Positions 35,780 through 44,952 of a DNA stretch of 64,000 nt are shown here, piece by piece (the stretch's first letter is position 1; the number at the start of each line of letters is the position of its first letter). The position numbers were made by a program, and so were the translations under genes. A model generated the notes under the pieces. That model was not told the DNA's origin. It made no database searches and was given only the letters and a program-made list of their open reading frames with translations. Source of the DNA: Flavobacterium sp. FEMGT703F (lineage in GTDB: Bacteria; Bacteroidota; Bacteroidia; Flavobacteriales; Flavobacteriaceae); the NCBI GenBank assembly GCA_002786385.1, contig PGCN01000019.1, forward strand, positions 49,695 through 113,694. The letters run 5' to 3'.

Positions 35780-36526
35780 ATGATGCTCGTAAGGTATTTA
35801 TCGCAAATAGGGAAATATTTCTTGATGTTGAAAGAAGTATTCCGAAATCCTACAAAATGGTCCGCTATGCGACAGTTGATTTTTAAGGAAATTGATGATT
35901 TGATCATTGATTCTTTGGGGATTGTTTGCTTTATTTCGTTTTTCGTAGGCGGTGTAGTGTCGATACAAACGGCTTTGAACTTGACCAATCCGTTGATCCC
36001 CAAATACCTCATCGGTTTTGCCACGAGACAATCGGTTATTTTGGAGTTTGCGCCAACCTTTATCTCGATCATTATGGCGGGAAAAATGGGCTCATTCATC
36101 ACTTCAAGTATAGGAACTATGCGGGTTACCGAACAAATTGATGCCTTAGAAGTAATGGGTGTAAATTCGTTAAACTATTTGATTTTCCCTAAAATTATTG
36201 CCTTGCTACTCTACCCTTTTGTGATTGGAATTGCGATGTTTTTAGGCGTATTTGGCGGATGGATTGCTTCGGTTTATGGCGGCTTTGCTTCGAGTAACGA
36301 ATTTATTACCGGAATCCAACAAGAGTTTATTCCTTTTCATATTGCTTATGCCTTTATCAAAACCGTAGTTTTTGCCATGTTGCTGGCTACTATTCCCTCA
36401 TTTCACGGTTATTATATGAAAGGCGGCGCTTTAGAAGTGGGTAAAGCCAGTACGGTTTCGTTTGTATGGACTTCGGTAACCATCATTTTATCGAATTATA
36501 TTTTAACGCAATTACTGTTAACCTAA
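35780..36526 (+). CDS. mlaE: MlaE family lipid ABC transporter permease
   Basis: This 248-residue protein has about five membrane segments and the diagnostic MlaE signature EQIDALEVMGV. The family moves phospholipids between inner and outer membrane. The next gene encodes its ATPase, with overlapping stop and start codons. The usual substrate-binding MCE protein (MlaD) is not next to the pair here, so it must be encoded elsewhere. Confidence 0.92.
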   Translation: MMLVRYLSQIGKYFLMLKEVFRNPTKWSAMRQLIFKEIDDLIIDSLGIVCFISFFVGGVVSIQTALNLTNPLIPKYLIGFATRQSVILEFAPTFISIIMAGKMGSFITSSIGTMRVTEQIDALEVMGVNSLNYLIFPKIIALLLYPFVIGIAMFLGVFGGWIASVYGGFASSNEFITGIQQEFIPFHIAYAFIKTVVFAMLLATIPSFHGYYMKGGALEVGKASTVSFVWTSVTIILSNYILTQLLLT

Positions 36527-37290
36527 TGATAGAAGTTAAAAATGTAGAAAAGTCTTTTGGAGACAGCAAGGTGTTAAAAGGAATTTCAACCGTTTTTGAC
36601 GCCGGAAAAACCAATTTGATTATTGGGCAAAGTGGTTCGGGAAAAACAGTTTTGCTAAAGAGCTTGTTGGGTATACACTCACCCGACAAAGGTACAATTT
36701 CATTTGATGGGCGTATTTATTCGGAGTTAACACCGGATGAAAAAAGAGCTTTGCGAACTGAAATCGGCATGGTATTTCAGGGCAGTGCGCTTTTTGACAG
36801 TATGACAGTGGAAGAAAACGTTGGTTTTCCTTTAAAAATGTTCACCAATAAAACCGATGCCGAAATTAAAGAGCGAGTGAATTTTGTAATCAACCGTGTG
36901 AACCTCATCAATGCTAATCATAAAAAGCCTTCCGAAATTTCGGGTGGTATGCAAAAAAGGGTGGCGATTGCACGAGCCATTGTAAACAATCCTAAGTATC
37001 TTTTTTGTGACGAACCCAATTCGGGTTTAGATCCCAAAACGGCTATAGTAATTGACAATTTGATTCATGAAATCACGGTAGAATACAATATAACCACCGT
37101 AGTTAATACGCATGACATGAACTCGGTTATGGAAATTGGCGATAAAATCATCTTCTTGAAAGAAGGCATTTTGGCTTGGGAAGGCACCAAAAAAGACATC
37201 TTCAAAACCGATAACGAAGCGATAACTGATTTTGTATATTCGTCTAATCTGTTCAAAAAAATCAGAAAAGCGCAGAATAAGGAAGACTAA
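36526..37290 (+). CDS. mlaF: MlaF-type ABC transporter ATP-binding protein
   Basis: This 254-residue ATPase has Walker A GQSGSGKT at 34-41, the ABC signature SGGMQKR, and Walker B YLFCDEPNSGLD followed by a switch histidine in NTHDM. The ATG at 36526 overlaps the mlaE stop (TAATG). The longer reading frame upstream of it lies within mlaE and is not used. Together with MlaE it should form the inner-membrane engine of a lipid transporter. Confidence 0.93.
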   Translation: MIEVKNVEKSFGDSKVLKGISTVFDAGKTNLIIGQSGSGKTVLLKSLLGIHSPDKGTISFDGRIYSELTPDEKRALRTEIGMVFQGSALFDSMTVEENVGFPLKMFTNKTDAEIKERVNFVINRVNLINANHKKPSEISGGMQKRVAIARAIVNNPKYLFCDEPNSGLDPKTAIVIDNLIHEITVEYNITTVVNTHDMNSVMEIGDKIIFLKEGILAWEGTKKDIFKTDNEAITDFVYSSNLFKKIRKAQNKED

Positions 37291-40200
37291 TTAGTCGTGT
37301 ATCAAATACACCCAACCCGATTTTACTTCTCCGGTATCCATAGTGGCTAAATAGTAATAAGTAGCACTGGGTAGAATGTGACCGTACTTGTCTTGGCCTT
37401 TCCATTGGTTGACATAATTTCCCATTTCGTAAACCAGCATACCGTATCGATTGAAAATTTTTAATCTTTCGACACCAAAGCCTGTTAAATCTAACGAATC
37501 ATTATCGCCATCATTGTTGGCCGAAACACCTTTCGGAATCGAACAGATGGTTCGAATTACATTGATGGATTGGGTAACACTACACCCATTTTGATCCGTA
37601 ATAGTTAAATCATAGTTCCCGGTAGCCGCTTTGGTAATCACAATCGGATTTTGTGAACTGCTAAAACCGTCTGGCCCGGCCCAATCAAAAGTGACATTCG
37701 AACCCGTAGTAGCTGCAACCACATACTCGTCATTGATACAATCTTGACTCAAACTAACAATCGGCAACTGATTCACAGTAATTTCTACAGTATCTGGTGT
37801 CGATTGGCAACCGTCGTGCACTGTATAAACGGAATACATTCCGCTGTCTGTCAAGGATAACGGATTTAACATTGGATTTTGCTGTTGAGAAGCAAATCCA
37901 TTTGGTCCGCTCCAAACATAGGTCGCATTCGGCACTGTAGAAGCGTATAAGTTCAAACTTCGAGTATCACAAATGACTGTGTCGGAGGAAGCTATAGGCT
38001 GCTGTGGAATTTCTTTTAAAGTAATGTTTACGAAGGCCTCATCAGAAGCATTACAATTGCCAACCACTCGATATTTAAATTGATAGGTACCGAAAGCTAC
38101 CGCAGCAGAATTCCAAAGATTGTTAGTCAAAGTTCCACTGGAAGTTAGTTCTGACCAAGTCCCATTAGCATCATAACTACCTTGTAAAAGCGCAAACAAA
38201 TTAATATTGCCTTGACGACCACAATACGAAACCGTGTTGTTATCACCGGCATTAGGTTGGGTATTCGAAACATTAATGGTATAACTCAACACCTGATTCA
38301 AACAGGATGCTGTGTTGTTCGTATAAGAAATGCTTACATAATATGTTCCGTTATTATTGGGCACATTAAAAGGTAAAAAATCTAATGAACTTGTTGTACT
38401 CAAGATGTTGGCGGTATCGTTTCCTTTCCACCATTGGTACTGGAAAAAAGCAAAATCGGGCACGGACAAAGTCAAGTTTTCACCGTTACACAAAATGGTA
38501 TTGGCGGTGATTTCTAACGGATTTGGACTCACAATTTCAAAAGCGCTGTTTAATAAATTACCACAGGCATCTTCCACTTGAAAGTTGTAAGTAGCCGCTT
38601 CCAAACCGGAGAACATATTAGAGTTCCCGTTATCTACTGCAAAGGGCTGTCCGTTTTTAGTAGTAATTCGGTATTGCAGTGGATTTAAGCCTTCTGCCAG
38701 TACAATTACTTCAAATGTATTGCCGCAGGAAACAGAATAAACATCAGTAATCTTGGGTAAACCATTAAATTCAAATTCTTGCAGCGTTTCATAACATCTA
38801 AACAACACTTCATCTTCAAAAAGATCAAACACTTTCAAGACACGGAAACTTCCTAATGTAGCAAAATTGTAATTGATAGCGTTATTAACCAACGGATAAG
38901 AATTTGAATTATTAGGCAGAAAACCTTCCGTATAGCCAACATTAGTTACAGGATGTCCCCAACTGTTAGTAATAGGATTCCATTTTTGCAACCAATAAGT
39001 AGTAAAGCCCAAATTGTTTGAACTATGCGCTAACGACAAGTCAAATGAACCGCAATTCGGATTGATGGCAATATTGGTTACCGGTTGATATCCTTGTATA
39101 GTAAAAGGCACAATAAAAGGAATACCGCAAACTATAGCTTCAAAAGTGTAATTTCCGGCCGGAAGCATGTCTAAAAAGAAAGCTGTTCCGTTTTGATTAA
39201 TTCCGTCTGATACGTTAAAAGGCAGTGTTTGTTGATAGGAAGGCGGCGCTGTAAGTATAGTCACCGAGGACAATTCGGCTGTAAAATAAACAGCACCATA
39301 TCCGGGTGAACAACCTATTCCTAAAATGGGTGCCGGAGGTCCGGGTGCCGGAATTAGATCAACTATAATTTCAATCGGGTCAGTACCTCCACATAATCCT
39401 ATTGCGTTAAACACATAAGTTCCAACCGGCAAAACCAATCCAATATAATTGGCTGAATTAATTTGGGAAGTATAATTATAGGGAAGCGGTAAAGTATATG
39501 CCGGCGGTGCCGAAATCAGGAATAACTCTTGTATGTTATAAATCAAAACTGAACCGAAGTTACAACCTACATTGTAAACCAGATCAAAAGGCGGACTCTC
39601 AGTAAAAATAACTTCAACAACAATGGTAAACGATTCGTTACAAGGACTAACAGCTTTAAAGGTGTAAGTACCGGCTATCATATCCGGAACAGCAACAGAA
39701 TTATTGACTATTTGGGAAGTGAAATTATGTGGTACGGACAAACTATAGCCTGATGGTGCTGACAATAAGTTTAATGTTATTACATTGAAAAAAACAGCCG
39801 TTTTATGTGAACAATCTATAGGAACCAACGAATAATAAGGATCTTTGTTCAGATTAGAGATCACATCATTAATAATGTAAGTTGTCCCACAGCGATCAAC
39901 TACAGTAAAAGTATAGCTGTAAGCTTCATCATAAACAGGTATATTTTGTAAAAAAAACAATCCTGAAGAAACAGTTTGAGTATAAACCAGATTGGGTCCG
40001 CTTGGCGGAGTTACGGTAGTAGTTACGGTTAATGGGTAAGCAATAACGCCATTAGGAATTGACGTTTCAAATAGGGCTCTAACATCAACACTGCAATTAT
40101 TCAATTGTGGCGCAAGCAATTCAAATTCCAAATCCGTATTGGCTTTTTCAACAGTATAGGTTTGTGTAATAGCTTCACCACAATTGTCTCGAACCCGAAC

Positions 40201-40707
40201 TTGGTAGGTTCCTGTGGTTAAGTTTGGAAATGTATTAGAAGTTTGTATCGGTCTTATTACAGGGCCGGAAAAAATTTCGTAGTTAACCGCCGTCCCCGTG
40301 AGAGTAGTGATGATTATGGAACCGTCAAAACTACAAATCTCGTCGTTCCCTGTAACTTGATAGGTCAAGGTATTAACTTCGTCATCAATAGTAACATCTT
40401 GTTGTTGACTTCCACTCTGACTTCCTAAAGATTGCGTAGCGATAACACGGTAATCTCCGGCAATTAATCCGGTTAAGCTCGTTGCGGATTGCACAGAAAT
40501 AGGTGTAGTAACATTCGGCAAGCGGTAAACAGTATACAGCATAGTTGCTCCTGCCGTGGTATTTGAAACTGAAAATTGTAACTCTCCGTTAGCCGTACAA
40601 GTTTCATCTACTTTTGTTACTGCAAGGGTAAAATTGGACAATTGTCCAAAGGTGAATTGAGTCAGAAACAACAAAATCACTCCAATTTGCCAACGCATAT
40701 CTTTCAT
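37291..40707 (-). CDS. Large secreted protein with gliding-associated (type B) C-terminal domain
   Basis: This 1138-residue protein has a signal peptide (MKDMRWQIGVILLFLTQFTFGQ). Repeated beta domains carry TYTFKAVSPCNESF-like and YNFTSQI-like motifs, with Ig/PKD-like modules at about 940-1040 (WSGPNGFASQQQNP, WAGPDGFSSSQNP). The C-terminus IPKGVSANNDGDNDSLDL...LKIFNRYGMLVYE is the type B gliding-motility-associated sorting domain. Such proteins leave through the T9SS. A role in adhesion or gliding fits. Its stop codon abuts that of mlaF, converging without a gap. Confidence 0.9.
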   Translation of the reverse strand: MKDMRWQIGVILLFLTQFTFGQLSNFTLAVTKVDETCTANGELQFSVSNTTAGATMLYTVYRLPNVTTPISVQSATSLTGLIAGDYRVIATQSLGSQSGSQQQDVTIDDEVNTLTYQVTGNDEICSFDGSIIITTLTGTAVNYEIFSGPVIRPIQTSNTFPNLTTGTYQVRVRDNCGEAITQTYTVEKANTDLEFELLAPQLNNCSVDVRALFETSIPNGVIAYPLTVTTTVTPPSGPNLVYTQTVSSGLFFLQNIPVYDEAYSYTFTVVDRCGTTYIINDVISNLNKDPYYSLVPIDCSHKTAVFFNVITLNLLSAPSGYSLSVPHNFTSQIVNNSVAVPDMIAGTYTFKAVSPCNESFTIVVEVIFTESPPFDLVYNVGCNFGSVLIYNIQELFLISAPPAYTLPLPYNYTSQINSANYIGLVLPVGTYVFNAIGLCGGTDPIEIIVDLIPAPGPPAPILGIGCSPGYGAVYFTAELSSVTILTAPPSYQQTLPFNVSDGINQNGTAFFLDMLPAGNYTFEAIVCGIPFIVPFTIQGYQPVTNIAINPNCGSFDLSLAHSSNNLGFTTYWLQKWNPITNSWGHPVTNVGYTEGFLPNNSNSYPLVNNAINYNFATLGSFRVLKVFDLFEDEVLFRCYETLQEFEFNGLPKITDVYSVSCGNTFEVIVLAEGLNPLQYRITTKNGQPFAVDNGNSNMFSGLEAATYNFQVEDACGNLLNSAFEIVSPNPLEITANTILCNGENLTLSVPDFAFFQYQWWKGNDTANILSTTSSLDFLPFNVPNNNGTYYVSISYTNNTASCLNQVLSYTINVSNTQPNAGDNNTVSYCGRQGNINLFALLQGSYDANGTWSELTSSGTLTNNLWNSAAVAFGTYQFKYRVVGNCNASDEAFVNITLKEIPQQPIASSDTVICDTRSLNLYASTVPNATYVWSGPNGFASQQQNPMLNPLSLTDSGMYSVYTVHDGCQSTPDTVEITVNQLPIVSLSQDCINDEYVVAATTGSNVTFDWAGPDGFSSSQNPIVITKAATGNYDLTITDQNGCSVTQSINVIRTICSIPKGVSANNDGDNDSLDLTGFGVERLKIFNRYGMLVYEMGNYVNQWKGQDKYGHILPSATYYYLATMDTGEVKSGWVYLIHD

Positions 40708-40785
40708 GGTAATAGCATTTTTAACTCATGAAAGATACGATAAATCTTATTTGAATGCGTAAATTCTTAGTATTTGATACAAAAA

Positions 40786-40805
40786 AAAGAGCAAATGCTC
40801 TTTTT
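40786..40805 (-). terminator. Terminator after manC
   Basis: The stem AAAAAGAGC / GCTCTTTTT with a short loop has further A residues to its left, giving a T tract on the minus strand just beyond the manC stop codon. Confidence 0.8.
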
Positions 40806-40808
40806 GAA

Positions 40809-41870
40809 TTATAATTTGTCGGCCATAGCGGTGATTCGCTTGATGTCTTGTTCTTTACTTTTTGGGTATATCATCAGCACACTTTCGTTGTCTACTATGA
40901 TGTAATCATCTAAGCCATCAATAACGACTAACTTTTGAGCATTAGAACGAATGATGTTATTAGAGGCATTTTCTAAAATAACAGTGGCATTTACTACGGC
41001 ATTATTTTGATGGTCTTTATCGAGTTTTTCGTGTAACGAACCCCAAGTTCCCAAATCATTCCAATCGAAAGTGGCTGGCAATACATAAACATTATTGGCC
41101 TTTTCCATTACGGCATAATCAATGGAAATATTTTCAGCGTTTGGATAATTATCGAGGATAAATTGCTTTTCGTCAGTCGTGTTGTAACTGTCAAATCCAT
41201 TTTGAAACAAAGCGTTCATTTGAGGTTGAAATTTTTCAAAAGCCTCTGTAATGGATTGAGCACTCCAAATAAAAATACCACCGTTCCACAAAAAATTACC
41301 GGCTTCCAAAAACGACTTGGCCGTTTCGTAATCTGGTTTTTCTCGGAATTGGTTAACTTTCTTAATCGGATTAGCATCAACTTTATCAAATTCTATATAC
41401 CCAAATCCGGTGTTTGGGAAAGTAGGCTGAATTCCTAAAGTCATTAAGGCTTTTTCCTTTTCACAAAAATCAAAACACTGTTGCAAATCGTGTGCAAAAG
41501 CAGCTTCATCTTCAATCCAATGATCGCTGGGCGCCACAACCATTACTGCATTGGGATTTTGTTTTTTTATTTTTAACGATGCATATAAAATACAAGGTGC
41601 CGTATTTCGCATGGCAGGTTCCAACAAAACTTGTTCCGGCTTAACCATTGGCAACTGTTGTAAGACCAAGTCATTATAACGTTCGTTGGTTAAAATTAGT
41701 ATATTCTCAGCCGGAATTAATCTAGACAAACGGCTAAAAGTTTTTTGAATCAAAGTTTCGCCCGAGCCCAACATATCGTGGAATTGCTTAGGAAAGTCGG
41801 TTGTACTTACCGGCCAAAATCGAGAACCGACACCGCCGGCCATTAGTATTGCGTAATAATTGTTGTTCAT
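40809..41870 (-). CDS. manC: Mannose-1-phosphate guanylyltransferase
   Basis: This 353-residue nucleotidyltransferase starts with the signature MAGGVGSRFWP (10-20) and PKQF. It makes GDP-mannose from GTP and mannose 1-phosphate for glycans. The C-terminal mannose-6-phosphate isomerase domain of longer ManC proteins is absent, so this is the single-function form. It ends in its own terminator. A short-unit array lies at its 5' side. Confidence 0.93.
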   Translation of the reverse strand: MNNNYYAILMAGGVGSRFWPVSTTDFPKQFHDMLGSGETLIQKTFSRLSRLIPAENILILTNERYNDLVLQQLPMVKPEQVLLEPAMRNTAPCILYASLKIKKQNPNAVMVVAPSDHWIEDEAAFAHDLQQCFDFCEKEKALMTLGIQPTFPNTGFGYIEFDKVDANPIKKVNQFREKPDYETAKSFLEAGNFLWNGGIFIWSAQSITEAFEKFQPQMNALFQNGFDSYNTTDEKQFILDNYPNAENISIDYAVMEKANNVYVLPATFDWNDLGTWGSLHEKLDKDHQNNAVVNATVILENASNNIIRSNAQKLVVIDGLDDYIIVDNESVLMIYPKSKEQDIKRITAMADKL

Positions 41871-41877
41871 TTTTTTT

Positions 41878-41912
41878 GGAGTAACTGAGTTGCTAAGATA
41901 CTAAGTTGCTTT
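41878..41912. repeat. Degenerate short-unit array (AAGTTGCTAAGATAC type)
   Basis: Three to four units of the form GAGTTGCTAAGATACTAAG lie between the manC start and the end of the SprT-like gene, occupying most of the gap. Confidence 0.6.
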
Positions 41913-41927
41913 GTGTTTTTTGCGAAT

Positions 41928-42530
41928 TTATCCCGGAATTATTTCAACTTCTGCATTGGCGTTAAACAAATACAAGCGTCCGGTTTTGATTTCAAGGCAT
42001 TCGTAACGCTTCACTCGAAGTCCTTTCTTTTGGAAAATTCTGCCGTTTTTGATTCGGAACAAACTGCCGCTTGGGACTTCGTGTACAAAATGAATATCGG
42101 GTTTTCGCTCGTCAAATTGCTTTAAGGCGAAAGCCAATCGAGCATCTGTATCGCTACTTGCCGTGGGATTTCGGAAATGATTCGCCACCAAAGGCAACAC
42201 CGAATGCGGAAAAATCTCCGGCCGGATAAATGGCACCATCAACCGCTGAAACGTATGCTTCCATTCGTTGCCATGTGGTTTTATCAAACGCCCGAATTTT
42301 TCATAAGCCACTAAATGGGCAATCTCATGAATCAAAGTGATGAGGAATCGGTATTTGTTCAAATTAGCATTCACCGTAATCTCGTGCTTTCCTCCTACTG
42401 CTCTGCGATAATCTCCATGGCGTGTTTGGCGCTCGTTGACTATCTTCAAATGCACATTGTTGCTTTTAATCAATTCAAAGCAAGGCAATACGGCGTGTTC
42501 GGGCAGGTATTTTTGAAGGACTTCGCTCAA
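41928..42530 (-). CDS. SprT-like zinc metalloprotease domain protein
   Basis: This 200-residue protein has the metal-binding H68-E-I-A-H72 within LITLIHEIAHLVAYEKFG, followed by KPHGNEWKHTF, as in SprT-like domains. Related eukaryotic proteins degrade DNA-protein crosslinks, but the bacterial function is unknown. The only standard start codon between the preceding in-frame stop and the conserved region is a TTG at 42530. It directly follows an ATAACTCATAATTC-type repeat. The array may have replaced or displaced the original start region. Confidence 0.83.
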   Translation of the reverse strand: MSEVLQKYLPEHAVLPCFELIKSNNVHLKIVNERQTRHGDYRRAVGGKHEITVNANLNKYRFLITLIHEIAHLVAYEKFGRLIKPHGNEWKHTFQRLMVPFIRPEIFPHSVLPLVANHFRNPTASSDTDARLAFALKQFDERKPDIHFVHEVPSGSLFRIKNGRIFQKKGLRVKRYECLEIKTGRLYLFNANAEVEIIPG

Positions 42531-42531
42531 A

Positions 42532-42565
42532 GAATTATGAGTTATAAATTATGAGTTATGAGTTG
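42532..42565. repeat. Left array flanking the four-helix-bundle gene (ATTATGAGTTAT type)
   Basis: Three to four TTATGAGT-like units. Read on the minus strand, one unit provides the TAA stop codon of the four-helix-bundle gene, and the array ends 2 bases before the SprT-like TTG start. It is an inverted counterpart of the array at 42903. Confidence 0.7.
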
Positions 42566-42909
42566 TTTTTTGAGGTTATAATGATACTTTTTATGATTTT
42601 TAAGACTTCTACACATTGAGGATAAATAGTATTGAATTCTTTGGTTGAAATATAATCTGTCTCTTTTAAAAGTTCCAACCAATACATAGTTTCGTCACAT
42701 TCCTTTTGAGAAATGGATAGTTTATGAATGAAATCAAGTTTACTTTGTGCGTTAACAGCCTCTCTTACATTGGCTCCAACCGAGGTGACTGAACGTAAAA
42801 ACTGCTTACTCATAACAAATTCTTTCTTATCCGAAATTAAACTTTTATAAAATTTAATCCCTGAAACGGCAAGTTCAAAACTTTTCGCTTTAATGATACT
42901 TTCACTCAT
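42556..42909 (-). CDS. Four-helix-bundle protein (S23/IVP family)
   Basis: This 117-residue helical protein contains the family-typical FLRSVTSVGANVREAVNAQS and SISQKECDETMYWLELL segments. Relatives are often encoded in 23S rRNA intervening sequences or as lone mobile-looking genes, and their function is unknown. The start codon (ATGAGTG) is the last unit of a TTATGAGT array and the TAA stop codon lies in the inverted array on the other side. The gene plus its two arrays therefore looks like one insertion unit between the SDR and SprT-like genes. Confidence 0.88.
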   Translation of the reverse strand: MSESIIKAKSFELAVSGIKFYKSLISDKKEFVMSKQFLRSVTSVGANVREAVNAQSKLDFIHKLSISQKECDETMYWLELLKETDYISTKEFNTIYPQCVEVLKIIKSIIITSKNNS

Positions 42910-42934
42910 AACTTATAACTCATAATTCATAACT
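42903..42934. repeat. Right array flanking the four-helix-bundle gene (ATAACTCATAAT type)
   Basis: Three to four ATAACTTATAACTCATAATTC-like units in the opposite orientation to the array at 42532. Read on the minus strand the innermost unit supplies the ATGAGT start of the four-helix-bundle gene. Confidence 0.7.
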
Positions 42935-42936
42935 GA

Positions 42937-43617
42937 CTATGGTGTAGACGAACTTACTTGAATTACTTTTCCGTTATGATACTTGTTACCGGTGAGGGCG
43001 AAATTTGCAATGTAATCGGCCATTTCAGCTGCGGAAATTGGGGCTTCATAACCCGGAAAGGCTTCTTGTAACATTTCGGTATTCACGGCGCCGAGTGCTA
43101 AAACATTAAAGGCAATACCTTGTTCTTTGTACTCTTCCGCTAACAATTCCGATAGCGTAATCACAGCACCTTTACTCGAACTGTAAGCTGCTAATCCGGC
43201 AAACTTCATGCTACCTTGAATGCCACCCATCGAACTGATAGTAACCACGTGACTTCCTTTTTTAAGATAAGGTAAACACACCCGAGTAAGGTTGGCTACT
43301 CCAAAAACATTCACTCGATAGACATTTTCAAAGTCTTCTTGTGCCGTTTGCGAAAATGGTCGGTTTAGCAAACTCCCGGCATTGTGAATGATGACATCCA
43401 CTTTCTCCCAAGCATGAGTAAGAAACTTATCGACCTCAGCCAATTCATCTTCTTTACCCAAGTCCACCGACAAACAAGTAATGTTTTCATTTTCTATTAA
43501 AGCTTGTGGCGTTTTACGGGAAATGGCCAGCACTTGGTGTCCGGCTTTGGCCAATTGTAGCGCCAATTCATAACCTATGCCACGCGATGTTCCAGTAATA
43601 ATGATGTTTTTCTTCAT
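42937..43617 (-). CDS. Short-chain dehydrogenase/reductase
   Basis: This 226-residue classical SDR has the nucleotide motif TGTSRGIGYELA near the start, NAG (HNAGSL) after strand 4, and the catalytic SSM...YSSSK pair. The substrate cannot be told from sequence. The family uses NAD(P)H to reduce carbonyl groups. It lies upstream of the four-helix-bundle and SprT-like genes on the same strand, separated only by a repeat array. Confidence 0.9.
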   Translation of the reverse strand: MKKNIIITGTSRGIGYELALQLAKAGHQVLAISRKTPQALIENENITCLSVDLGKEDELAEVDKFLTHAWEKVDVIIHNAGSLLNRPFSQTAQEDFENVYRVNVFGVANLTRVCLPYLKKGSHVVTISSMGGIQGSMKFAGLAAYSSSKGAVITLSELLAEEYKEQGIAFNVLALGAVNTEMLQEAFPGYEAPISAAEMADYIANFALTGNKYHNGKVIQVSSSTP

Positions 43618-43671
43618 AGCTTTCTTTTCTAGGGTAAATATAGTAAAACCTGAAAAGCTTACAAAAAGAAA

Positions 43672-43694
43672 AACCTTCCCGTGAAGGAAGGCTT
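43672..43694 (-). terminator. Terminator after the acyl-CoA dehydrogenase gene
   Basis: The stem AACCTTCC / GGAAGGCTT with a six-base loop is followed by Ts on the minus strand. It lies about 22 bases beyond the stop codon. Confidence 0.75.
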
Positions 43695-43716
43695 TATATT
43701 AATTTTGAGAAAGAAT

Positions 43717-44856
43717 TTACGAAACCAATCCTCTTGAAATAACAATTCTTTGAATCTCTGACGTGCCTTCGTAAATCTGTGTGATTTTAGAATCGCGCAT
43801 CATTCGTTCTACGTGGTATTCGGCTACATAACCGTTTCCACCGTGAATTTGAACCGCTTCATTAGCCACTTCCAAAGCAATTTCGGATGCGTACAACTTG
43901 GCCATAGCGCCAGAGTGCGCAATGTCTTTGCCTTCATCTTTTTCAGCAGCTGCTTTCATGATTAACAATTTGGCTGCTGTAATTTTAACATACATATCCG
44001 CCAATTTGAAAGCAATGGCTTGGTGCTTGAAAATTTCTTTCCCGAACGCTTTTCTTTCGTTAGCATATTTTAAAGCCAATTCGTATGCACCGGTAGCAAT
44101 CCCTAAGGCTTGTGACGCAATTCCGATACGACCGCCGTTCAATACATTCATGGCAAAGTTGAATCCGAAACCATCTGCTCCGATACGATTTTCCTTTGGA
44201 ACTTTAACATCGGTAAACATTAACGAATGCGTGTCGCTGCCGCGGATTCCCATTTTCTTTTCTTTCGGTCCGATTTCAAAACCTTCCCAACCTTTCTCCA
44301 CGATAAAGGCGTTGATTCCTTTGTGTCCTTTTTCCACATCGGTTTGCGCCATTACTAAATAGGTTGAAGCAGTTCCTCCGTTGGTAATCCAGTTTTTGGT
44401 TCCGTTCAACAAGTAGTAATCGCCCATGTCTTTGGCTGTTGTTTTTTGAGATGAAGCATCACTTCCGGCTTCCGGCTCCGACAAACAGAACGCGCCGATT
44501 ACTTCTCCTTTGGCCAAAGGCACTAAGTATTTCATTTTTTGTTCTTCTGAACAATATTTTTCCATTCCGGCGCATACCAAAGAATTGTTCACCGACATAA
44601 TAACCGCAGCTGAAGCATCTACTTTGGCAATTTCTGTCATCGCCAACACATAAGAAATGCTGTCCAAACCGGCACCACCATACTTCGGATCTACCATCAT
44701 TCCCATAAACCCTAACTCTGCCATCATCTTCACTTGCTCTGTAGGGAATTTAGAGTGCTCGTCTCTTTCTATTACACCCGGCAACAATTCGGCTTGCGCA
44801 AAATCGCGTGCCGCTTGTTGAATCATTAACTGCTCTTCGGTTAAATTAAAATCCAT
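43717..44856 (-). CDS. Acyl-CoA dehydrogenase
   Basis: This 379-residue FAD enzyme has the family signatures CLSEPEAGSDAS and QIHGGNGYVAEYHVER. The catalytic base is probably Glu363 in IYEGTSEIQR. It introduces the 2,3-double bond into acyl-CoA in fatty-acid or amino-acid breakdown. The length and YEGTSEIQ end resemble short-chain or butyryl-CoA types, but chain-length preference cannot be assigned safely. A complete promoter lies upstream and a terminator downstream, so it is a single-gene unit. Confidence 0.95.
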   Translation of the reverse strand: MDFNLTEEQLMIQQAARDFAQAELLPGVIERDEHSKFPTEQVKMMAELGFMGMMVDPKYGGAGLDSISYVLAMTEIAKVDASAAVIMSVNNSLVCAGMEKYCSEEQKMKYLVPLAKGEVIGAFCLSEPEAGSDASSQKTTAKDMGDYYLLNGTKNWITNGGTASTYLVMAQTDVEKGHKGINAFIVEKGWEGFEIGPKEKKMGIRGSDTHSLMFTDVKVPKENRIGADGFGFNFAMNVLNGGRIGIASQALGIATGAYELALKYANERKAFGKEIFKHQAIAFKLADMYVKITAAKLLIMKAAAEKDEGKDIAHSGAMAKLYASEIALEVANEAVQIHGGNGYVAEYHVERMMRDSKITQIYEGTSEIQRIVISRGLVS

Positions 44857-44900
44857 ATACTGTAACGGTTATTGTTTGTTGTTTCTTTACTTTTGGTGCG

Positions 44901-44931
44901 CAAAAATAGGATTTAAAAGTTAGAATTTCAA
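44901..44931 (-). promoter_or_regulatory. Promoter of the acyl-CoA dehydrogenase gene
   Basis: On the minus strand TTG (44931-44929), a 20-base spacer and TATTTTTG (44908-44901) form a complete consensus. The start codon is about 44 bases downstream. The opposite-facing anmK has only an imperfect TAATTTTA box, 4 bases before its ATG. Confidence 0.75.
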
Positions 44932-44952
44932 ACGTTTTCGTAATTTTAGCCA

